A DNA stretch of 57,929 nt from Actinomycetota bacterium (GTDB taxonomy: Bacteria > Actinomycetota > Geothermincolia > Geothermincolales > RBG-13-55-18), in NCBI GenBank assembly GCA_016931915.1, contig JAFGDU010000057.1, positions 1 through 57,929 on the forward strand, read 5' to 3'. The position numbers and the translations under genes are program-made. Shown here piece by piece: positions 52,418-57,929 of this stretch (positions within the stretch are counted from its first letter, which is position 1; each line of letters starts with the position of its first letter). The notes under the pieces are model-generated. The model was not told the origin of the DNA and ran no database searches. It worked only from the letters and a program-made list of their open reading frames with translations.

Positions 52418-52431
52418 TTACCAGCTGGTAA
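52418..52431. promoter_or_regulatory. Perfect 14-bp palindrome between the receiver genes
   Basis: TTACCAGCTGGTAA, just after the first receiver gene. An imperfect copy (TTACCAC..CTGG) lies at a similar place upstream of copy A (about 51904-51918). Could be a regulator site or a weak terminator. Confidence 0.45.
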
Positions 52432-52465
52432 CCGCTTCCCGGCGTATAGATACCGGCTGGGCGTG

Positions 52466-52559
52466 AAAACCATCCGTTTTCCAGATTTTAGTTCCACGTG
52501 GCCGAACAAAGCCCAATAATATCGTTAGTGGTCTATGCTGCCAAAAAGGAGCACGCCAA
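52466..52559 (+). repeat. Conserved upstream element of the second receiver gene (copy B)
   Basis: Matches copy A: AAAACCATCCGTT (52466-52478), AATAATATCGTTAGTGG and ATGCTGCCAAAAAGGAGC, where AAGGAG is the ribosome site. The whole unit of promoter, leader and gene appears to have been duplicated in tandem. Confidence 0.7.
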
Positions 52560-52931
52560 GTGAAGACGATAGCCTACATCGAAGACGACTCGGACATGAT
52601 CGAGCTCGTGTCCCTTATACTTACCAAGCATGGCTATGAGGTGGCCGGCTTCACCGAGAGCCGGGAGATACTGCCGCGCCTGGAGTCACTGAAGCCCGAG
52701 CTCATCCTCCTGGATCTGATGATGCCCCACGTTGACGGCATTGAGGTATACGAGGAGATCAAGGGCAAGGAGGGCATGAACGAGGTGCCGATAATCATCA
52801 TCTCGGCCATGAAGAGGGAGTTGGAAGAGATAGAGAAGGGCGGCAAGATCCAGGTGGAGGCCTGCCTGGCCAAACCCTTTACCGTCAACGATCTGGTCGG
52901 GGCCGTCGACCGCATAATCGGCAGCCCCTGA
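52560..52931 (+). CDS. CheY-like stand-alone response regulator, copy B
   Basis: Receiver-only protein of 123 residues, the tandem duplicate of the gene at 52029, with about 20 differences by eye and the same length. Asp9/Asp10, Asp52 in LILLDLMMPH, and Lys in CLAKPFT are all kept; the residue after the MMP loop changes from Asp to His. It begins at GTG 52560 with AAGGAG 9 bases upstream. Differences cluster in the charged surface helices (RALDEIEREGRI versus RELEEIEKGGKI), which could separate partner choice. Shared leader suggests shared regulation. Confidence 0.93.
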   Translation: MKTIAYIEDDSDMIELVSLILTKHGYEVAGFTESREILPRLESLKPELILLDLMMPHVDGIEVYEEIKGKEGMNEVPIIIISAMKRELEEIEKGGKIQVEACLAKPFTVNDLVGAVDRIIGSP

Positions 52932-53061
52932 AGTCGATGTTGGACAATCCTTGCATGAATCCATCCCGACGGCAACGCTTCCGGGGCACCATTGGAGACG
53001 CGAGCGAGCAAGGTCCTTTATAAGCAGCCTTGCAAGCGATCGTGAACAACGCCGGGAGCCG

Positions 53062-53679
53062 TCAATCGATGGGGCGGAATCCCGGTTTTGATTTCAAGCC
53101 GAATACCCTGGTCACGAAATCCAGGTAGGCGTCCCACCATTCCTCGCTGCTCATCGTCCCGGAGCCCTTCAGGACGTCGAGGTGAAAGAGGCTCGCCTGC
53201 AGGAAATATGCCGCGGTGGCCTCCGGGTAGGGCACGTCCATCGTTCCCTCCGTTATGCCCTGCTGGATGAGGTCGGTCACGACGGGGAGGTACAGCCGGA
53301 ACGCGATCCTCCCCACGCGTTCGCGCATCTGCTCGAGGCGCCGCGCCGCCCGTTCGTCTGTCCACCGCTCGGCCGTCTCCAGGGCCAGGAGAAATCCGGC
53401 GGTCCGCTCTATCTTGTCCAGGGCGGAGAGGTCGCCTCTCTTCGTGATCCCCTGGATGGCGTTGAACCCCTCGAGGACGATGGTCTCGGCGACAGCGTCG
53501 AATGCCGCCTCCTTGTCCTTGAAGTAGAAGTAGTACGTACCCTGGGATACGCCCGCCTCTTTGACGATATCGGTGACACTGGCGGCCGCGTACCCCTTTC
53601 TGCGGAACACCCTGCGTGCCGCCTCGATCAGCTCCGCCCTCCTCTCTTCCGGTTTCATCCTCGTTCTCGCCAATCGCAT
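53062..53679 (-). CDS. TetR-family transcriptional regulator
   Basis: One-component repressor of about 205 residues. The HTH is clear: RRAELIEAARRVFRRKGY, then ASVTDIVKEAGVSQGTYYFYF. The C-terminal ligand domain is helical. Start assigned to ATG 53679; ATG 53658 lacks spacing and a GTG at 53814 would add 45 odd residues. It is divergent from the extended SDR at 53946, with a near-perfect inverted repeat between them (53821-53841) that it very likely binds. Probable function: repression of the SDR and the following membrane protein. Ligand unknown. Confidence 0.91.
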   Translation of the reverse strand: MRLARTRMKPEERRAELIEAARRVFRRKGYAAASVTDIVKEAGVSQGTYYFYFKDKEAAFDAVAETIVLEGFNAIQGITKRGDLSALDKIERTAGFLLALETAERWTDERAARRLEQMRERVGRIAFRLYLPVVTDLIQQGITEGTMDVPYPEATAAYFLQASLFHLDVLKGSGTMSSEEWWDAYLDFVTRVFGLKSKPGFRPID

Positions 53680-53820
53680 CACCAACCCGTTCTTTACGGT
53701 TTCACCAGGCCATACGCCCTCGGGGCCAATAATAGTGTGACCTCTGCAAAAGACGTTGTCCAATCGCAGCCGCATGCCCCAGCCGCGCGTGCGGCGATGC
53801 GACTTCACCGACACGCTTCG

Positions 53821-53841
53821 TTATTGACATATTGTCGATAA
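53821..53841. promoter_or_regulatory. Near-perfect TetR operator (inverted repeat)
   Basis: Arms TTATTGACA and TGTCGATAA with a 3-bp centre, one mismatch in 9 pairs, located in the gap between the divergent TetR and SDR genes. Its left arm overlaps the -35 (TTGACA) of the plus-strand promoter. Confidence 0.7.
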
Positions 53842-53852
53842 CATTATATCAT
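53824..53852 (+). promoter_or_regulatory. Promoter of the extended SDR gene, overlapping the TetR operator
   Basis: TTGACA (53824-53829), 17-bp spacer, TATCAT (53847-53852). Predicted start near 53859, 87 nt before ATG 53946. Repressor bound to the overlapping inverted repeat would block it. Confidence 0.5.
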
Positions 53853-53945
53853 CGCATCGACACATCCGGCTGTTTCGTGACGACGAGGTCGACCCGCAGG
53901 ATTTCCGACCGTGTCCGTTGCCTGGGGGAGAGAGGAGCTGCATCG

Positions 53946-55019
53946 ATGAAGATCCTGGTGACCGGCGCCGGTGGATTCATAGGCAGGCATGTCGTCGAGG
54001 AGTTCGTACAACTCGGCCGCGCTGTGCGTGCGACGGATCTGCCCGCGCGCGATCTGTCGCAAGCTGCCGCCCTCGGCGCCGAGGTTGTGCCCGGAGACCT
54101 GTTGAACCCGGATGATGTGCGTGGCCTGCTGGAGGGCATCACCCACATCGTGCACTGCGCGGCTACCTTCAACCTCGGACTTCCGTTTGAGACCTGCCTG
54201 CGCGTCAATAGGGATGCTGCGTGTCTCTTGTGCGACGAGGCGGGGAAGCGCGGGCTGGAGCAGTTCCTGCATCTGAGCACTGGGGGGGTCTACGGCGGCT
54301 CGGTCTATACCCCGATGCGCGAGGATCACCCCCATCATCCCCCGGATGCTTATTCGTTGAGCAAGGAAGCAGGCGAGAGCGCGATCGTTCACCGTATGCG
54401 CGAATACGGCGTACCGCTGACGGTCTTCCGCCCTACCGCGGTATACGGCCCTTACAGCACCTACATCGCGGGCGCTTTCTACGTGCTTCCCTCTATACTG
54501 CGCTACTACGGCATCAGGAAGCTCCCCTCTTTCAAAGGCGGCAAGTCGCTCACTCTCGTCCACGTGAAGGACATCACCGGGGCGATCGCGTTCTGTCTCG
54601 ACAACCCGGATGCTTTCGGCGAGGATTTCAACCTCGCAGAGGACAAGCCGCTGGTCGCGGGTGAGTTCTTCGATTTCCTCTACGGGCTGTTCGATATCGA
54701 CGTGGCCTTCCGCCTGCCTTACCCTAAGATGTTGATCGAGGGCGCGGCGAAGCTGGCGCTGAAACTGCCGGCGCCTGTCTCCTTCGGACCGCTCAACCGC
54801 GTGCTCGAGAGGATGTGGGACGCGATCGTCGCAGAGTGCGACCTGGTGAAAGCCCTCAAGCCCCATTTCGATCAGGACTTCATGTATTTTATGCTGGGCA
54901 ACCATTACCTGGACAGTTCCAAGCTAAGGGGTATCGGATACGTCTCGCGTTACCCCACGTGCCTTGAAGGTCTGGGGGAGACCATAGAGTGGTACAGGAA
55001 AGAGCGCTGGCTGCCTTAG
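53946..55019 (+). CDS. Extended SDR (NAD-dependent epimerase/3-beta-HSD-like)
   Basis: NAD-dependent oxidoreductase of 357 residues. Rossmann motif VTGAGGFIGRHV (about residues 5-16), an acidic residue after strand 2 (RATDLPARDL), Ser/Thr in LHLSTGGVYGG, and catalytic Tyr-x-x-x-Lys in DAYSLSKEAGE. Substrate part includes FRPTAVYGPYSTYIAG. Resembles 3-beta-hydroxysteroid dehydrogenase-like and UDP-sugar epimerase-like proteins. ATG 53946 has AGAGGAG upstream; the frame extends back to 53832 but over the operator. Regulated by the divergent TetR gene. The substrate (sugar nucleotide, steroid or lipid) is uncertain. Confidence 0.9.
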   Translation: MKILVTGAGGFIGRHVVEEFVQLGRAVRATDLPARDLSQAAALGAEVVPGDLLNPDDVRGLLEGITHIVHCAATFNLGLPFETCLRVNRDAACLLCDEAGKRGLEQFLHLSTGGVYGGSVYTPMREDHPHHPPDAYSLSKEAGESAIVHRMREYGVPLTVFRPTAVYGPYSTYIAGAFYVLPSILRYYGIRKLPSFKGGKSLTLVHVKDITGAIAFCLDNPDAFGEDFNLAEDKPLVAGEFFDFLYGLFDIDVAFRLPYPKMLIEGAAKLALKLPAPVSFGPLNRVLERMWDAIVAECDLVKALKPHFDQDFMYFMLGNHYLDSSKLRGIGYVSRYPTCLEGLGETIEWYRKERWLP

Positions 55020-55080
55020 CACGGTGAAAGGATAACGAGCGAGCCCTGGACGCGGCTCGCGGGAGATGGAGGTGTTCGCG

Positions 55081-55617
55081 ATGACCGTACCGCTGGACCT
55101 GGGGATTAATACCTGGATGGGGATGTCCTTTTCCCTCGCGGCGAAAGAGAAACTCGAGGGGATGGACCCCAGCGAATCTTTGCTTGCCAGCAAGCCCTAC
55201 CGTGATGGGCTGGCCTTCGCCGCTGTGGTGGGGGTGGGCATAGCGGGTATCTGTTACAAGCTGGCCCCGGACTGGATGCTCATGTACTACGGCGACCACG
55301 ATAAGATACCCCCTGCAGTCCAGGTGGGGATGTTCGGGCTCTATCCGGCCATGTACACGCTGGGATTCCTCCTGGCACAGCAGTTGGAGAAGAAGGACAA
55401 GCTGGGCTGGACGGCGTGGGCGGGCAACCTGGTGGGGGTGCTCTCCTACATCGCCGTTTCCTGGGACCGGCTGACCAAGGTGGGGACCACCGCGGAGTAC
55501 GAGCGGGGGGAGGCGCGCAGCATCTTCAAGTCCGCCCTGGCGCCGATCCTCATGGTCGGAATGCCCGGTGCCGTCCCCGCGCTCTACCATTTCGCGAAGA
55601 AAGCCGCGCGACCTTGA
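55081..55617 (+). CDS. Small multi-helix membrane protein of unknown function
   Basis: Protein of 178 residues with four or so hydrophobic segments (LAFAAVVGVGIAGICYKLA; VGMFGLYPAMYTLGFLLAQ; WAGNLVGVLSYIAVSW; ALAPILMVGMPGAVPALY). ATG 55081 is preferred with GGAGGTG 7 bases upstream; an earlier ATG at 55066 is possible. It follows the SDR gene after 60 bp and probably shares its TetR-controlled transcript. No family recognised; could assist the SDR at the membrane, but that is only a guess from position. Confidence 0.68.
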   Translation: MTVPLDLGINTWMGMSFSLAAKEKLEGMDPSESLLASKPYRDGLAFAAVVGVGIAGICYKLAPDWMLMYYGDHDKIPPAVQVGMFGLYPAMYTLGFLLAQQLEKKDKLGWTAWAGNLVGVLSYIAVSWDRLTKVGTTAEYERGEARSIFKSALAPILMVGMPGAVPALYHFAKKAARP

Positions 55618-55677
55618 TCGAGGCATGGCCTTTGCGCGCGATATCCTCGAGACACGTGGTGGCCTGAAGATATAGTT

Positions 55678-55701
55678 GACCCGCGGCCGATCCCGCGGGT
55701 C
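55678..55701. terminator. Convergent terminator
   Basis: Stem GACCCGCGG / CCGCGGGTC (9 bp), loop CCGATC, followed by TCTTGCTC on the plus strand. It lies between the membrane-protein gene and the convergent lipoprotein gene. Confidence 0.7.
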
Positions 55702-55707
55702 TCTTGC

Positions 55708-57042
55708 TCAGAGGTGGCCGACCGGCTGCAGCTCCACGAACGCGGTGCCCGTGACCGCCTCGCCACCCAGGGTCCCCTCGACCGTCGCCAGGCCCTCGTA
55801 CTTTATGGTGTCCCCGGCCACTATCTCCTGGTTCTCCCGCACCATGGTGATGGTCAGGTCCATCGGCGTGGTATCCGAAGCAAGCTGGATGCGGTGCTGC
55901 TGGGGGTATTGCAGGCCGGTGTTGGGGCTGGTCCATATCGAGCCGGATAAGGGTTCGACCTCTACCATGTCGAGGGGCCACGCACATGCGGCCTCGAGCG
56001 CGCCGTTTTGCGTCGTGTCGCCACCGGCGCGGAAAAGCGAGGCTACGTTGAGAGCGCCGTTGGCGCTGGTTATACGGATGACCATGAGCGCCGCGTCCTC
56101 CTCAGGAAGCATGATGGAGAAGAAATCCCAGGAGGCATTGCCGTCGATGAGCACCTTCACTGCCTGCTCGTCGTAGGTCTGGACGACGTTGTCCATCCAC
56201 ATCGTCCCGCCGGTGCCGGTGCTCAGCACGGTGCCATCGCGCGTGATGGTGAACTCCTCCACGTCCAGCAGAGGCAGCGAATAGTAAAACGAGCCCTGGC
56301 AGGCCATGGGATCGCCCGTTGCCTCGAGGTAGTCGCGGACCGAGTTGCTGTAGGACCCCGTGATCTGCTCCTCCTGCTCTTGTGTCAGGAACTGCGGGAA
56401 GAACGATGCCGTGCCGTACCCCTGGTTCACAACCCCGAGCCGGTCGCGCAGCAGCACCTCCGCCTGGAGCCTGCCTCCCAGCTGGTCCTTGACGTCGGCG
56501 GCGAGACGGTACTCGGCGCCGGCCTCTCCCATGCTCCCCGAGGTGAGTTCCATGCTCAGCAGCGGGTCTTCCTGGTCCATGGAACTCACTTCCACCTTCC
56601 AGGGGTCGAAGAGCACGTTCACCAGCGGCTGCATGTCCACCGCGTACTCGCCACCGTACACGTACTGCCCCAGGGAGGTGCTGCCGTAAGCGACGATGGC
56701 GGGGACTAGCGGTACGCTGCCCCCGTCCTCGGACACGTCCATGCGCTGCATGGAGATGAAGAACACCCCGGGATCCTGAGGCGACGCGCTGTCCTGGAGG
56801 CTCCCGAAGAAGAACCAGCCATCGAGGTCGTACTCCATGTGCTCGCTGGCCAGGTACTTTGAAAGCTGCTGCGCGCTCTCAGTCTGCAGCATGTCGTAGC
56901 CCTGCGTGAAGTAAGCGCATCCCGGTTCCGGCTCAGGGAAGACTTGTTTATCCTCGCCGTCCTGCGCGCCGCCGCATGCGACCATGGCGAGTGAGACTAC
57001 GACAATCAAGGCAATAACCGAAAACCTCGTCAACAGTTTCAA
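55708..57042 (-). CDS. Lipocalin-like (AttH/CrtC-type) lipoprotein
   Basis: Protein of 444 residues with a lipobox signal peptide (IVVVSLAMVACGG, Cys23). The mature part shows a two-lipocalin pattern: DLDGWFFFGSLQDSASP, GTGGTMWMDNVVQTYDEQ, and a final GEAVTGTAFVELQPVGHL, as in AttH/CrtC hydratase-like proteins with WxF and GxaxVELxP signatures. Predicted to sit outside the cytoplasmic membrane and bind or modify a hydrophobic ligand. Convergent to the preceding genes; no obvious operon. Function is inferred from fold only. Confidence 0.78.
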   Translation of the reverse strand: MKLLTRFSVIALIVVVSLAMVACGGAQDGEDKQVFPEPEPGCAYFTQGYDMLQTESAQQLSKYLASEHMEYDLDGWFFFGSLQDSASPQDPGVFFISMQRMDVSEDGGSVPLVPAIVAYGSTSLGQYVYGGEYAVDMQPLVNVLFDPWKVEVSSMDQEDPLLSMELTSGSMGEAGAEYRLAADVKDQLGGRLQAEVLLRDRLGVVNQGYGTASFFPQFLTQEQEEQITGSYSNSVRDYLEATGDPMACQGSFYYSLPLLDVEEFTITRDGTVLSTGTGGTMWMDNVVQTYDEQAVKVLIDGNASWDFFSIMLPEEDAALMVIRITSANGALNVASLFRAGGDTTQNGALEAACAWPLDMVEVEPLSGSIWTSPNTGLQYPQQHRIQLASDTTPMDLTITMVRENQEIVAGDTIKYEGLATVEGTLGGEAVTGTAFVELQPVGHL

Positions 57043-57423
57043 CCTGACCGCCTCCCGCTCATCTACGCTTCTTACAGCTTCTTATGATTAATCGCTACTT
57101 GCCATATATTTCTTGAGGTGTTCTCTCCGGCCGTTGCTGCTGTGAGAGATACGGAACTGCACCAGGACAAGGTCGCCGCCATGCCGCAGATAACCTTCAT
57201 GGCGAAAAAAGGCCTTTAATCGGATTGTCCGAGTCTCTGGTCGACTTTTCCCCATCCGAGGTGATCGTGATCGAGGGATACAACCACCTGGACGTGTGCG
57301 TCGCTGCTCCCGATCGCCCTTCCCGCAGGCAGAACGAGGTGAACGACCCCCTGCTGGACTTCATTCTCGAGAATATATAGAGGGAGGGCCGGCGCGGAGG
57401 AGCACGCCCCGCGGACGGCCGGC
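57043..57423. other. Intergenic region with a hydrolase remnant
   Basis: About 380 bp. The right part (57198-57380, plus strand) codes a fragment of a hydrolase (separate entry). The left part contains the lipoprotein promoter region, with no clear -35/-10 pair. Confidence 0.5.
57198..57380 (+). pseudogene. Remnant of an alpha/beta-hydrolase C-terminus
   Basis: A 60-codon stretch without a start ends at TAG 57380 and reads EVIVIEGYNHLDVCVAAPD, then NEVNDPLLDFILEN. This resembles the final strand, catalytic His region and last helix of alpha/beta-hydrolases (GYxHLDV). The frame upstream is broken by stops and shifts, so it looks like a decayed gene end. Only moderate confidence in the family. 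Confidence 0.4.
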
Positions 57424-57929
57424 CTACAGCTTGTACCTCTCCACCAGGCCTTTCATGTTGTCGGCGAGGCTGGTTAGCTGCATGCTGGTGGCGGAGAGCT
57501 CCTGCATCGACGCGGACTGTTCCTGCGACGAGGCTGAGATCTCCTGGCTGTTGGATGCGTTCATATCTGCGATGCCGCGTATCTCCTCCATGGCCTCCAT
57601 GATGTTTACGCCCAGGGCCAGGTGCCGCTTGGAGGTCTCAGCTATGGTGCGGGAGAGTTCCGCCGATTGGCGGACGAAATCGTTGATCTTCTCCAGGCTG
57701 CTGCCCGCCACCTGCACCGCCTCCATGCCCTCGGATACCTCCTGCGATGCGCCTTCCGCCTTCTCCACCGCCGCCGCGGCGTTCTTCTGGATCTCCCTTA
57801 CCAGGTGGGCAATACGAGCCGTGGACCTGGTGGAGTCCTCAGCCAGTTTGCGCACTTCCTCGGCCACCACCGAGAAACCGCGCCCCTGCTCCTGCGCCCT
57901 GGCCGCCTCGATAGCCGCGTTGAGCGCCA
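57424..57929 (-). CDS. Methyl-accepting chemotaxis protein, C-terminal signalling domain (cut by window edge)
   Basis: The C-terminal 168 codons of a chemoreceptor; the gene runs off the right edge. The hairpin tip ALNAAIEAARAQEQGRGFSV, VVAEEVRKLAEDSTRST matches the universal MCP signature that contacts CheA and CheW. A C-terminal helix follows with Gln/Ser-rich heptads (NSQEISASSQEQSASMQEL). No pentapeptide tether for CheR/CheB is seen at the end (GLVERYKL). The sensor part is outside the window, so the signal is unknown. Confidence 0.95.
   Translation of the reverse strand, partial: ALNAAIEAARAQEQGRGFSVVAEEVRKLAEDSTRSTARIAHLVREIQKNAAAAVEKAEGASQEVSEGMEAVQVAGSSLEKINDFVRQSAELSRTIAETSKRHLALGVNIMEAMEEIRGIADMNASNSQEISASSQEQSASMQELSATSMQLTSLADNMKGLVERYKL

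Noticed and set aside
1..57929. tRNA, rRNA, prophage or insertion sequence
   Set aside because: No T-loop-like tRNA ends, rRNA blocks, transposase, integrase or phage structural genes were seen on either strand by eye.

Overview
The window is bacterial chromosome, mostly GC-rich, with many GTG/TTG starts and good Shine-Dalgarno sites. Gene content suggests an anaerobic or facultatively anaerobic actinobacterial-type lineage. The signs are a glycyl radical enzyme, several 4Fe-4S proteins, a FixC/FixX-like pair, two MetV-like (MTHFR C-terminal domain) proteins, many acyl-CoA/CoA-ligase/MaoC/SDR genes with TetR regulators, and many proteins with short double-CxxC zinc ribbons. The lineage is inferred from gene content only. 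No rRNA, tRNA, CRISPR array, transposase or phage gene was seen.

Layout. 1-11.7 kb: aminotransferase (cut by the left edge), zinc-ribbon membrane protein, glycyl radical enzyme, HAD phosphatase with TetR regulator, then a minus-strand operon of FAD-linked oxidase, FixC-like flavoprotein and FixX-like ferredoxin behind a clear promoter and operator, followed by a UPF0158 protein, an SRPBCC protein and an SDR. 12.1-17.5 kb: acyl-CoA dehydrogenase facing a minus-strand run of CoA ligase, two MaoC-fold proteins and two tandem MetV-like proteins; this looks like a catabolic acyl-CoA module. 17.8-25.4 kb: beta-helix-like lipoprotein, VOC-fold lipoprotein, ECF sigma factor with a membrane partner, a frameshifted uracil-DNA glycosylase and a PD-(D/E)XK nuclease with Fe-S cysteines.

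25.4-42.6 kb is a mosaic accessory region. It holds a 2428-residue AT-rich surface lipoprotein, a VapBC pair, a second FAD-linked oxidase with an HSL-type esterase, a multi-cluster ferredoxin, an HTH-nucleotidyltransferase/HEPN toxin-antitoxin pair, a membrane protein with near-identical repeats, a metallophosphoesterase and two small proteins. 42.6-47.9 kb is a signalling and transport cluster in which a Ser/Thr kinase, an FHA protein and a MacB-type ABC ATPase all carry similar zinc ribbons.

47.9-57.9 kb: acyl-CoA synthetase, an arylsulfatase remnant, a membrane-anchored GNAT protein, two tandem nearly identical CheY-like receivers duplicated with their promoter regions, a TetR regulator divergent from an extended SDR across an inverted-repeat operator, a small membrane protein, a lipocalin-like lipoprotein, a hydrolase remnant and the C-terminal part of a chemotaxis receptor cut by the right edge.

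The best candidates for undescribed biology are the MetV-like pair inside an acyl-CoA operon, the zinc-ribbon kinase/FHA/ABC cluster, the giant propeller/IPT lipoprotein, the FAD-oxidase/FixCX operon with its operator, and the duplicated receiver pair.
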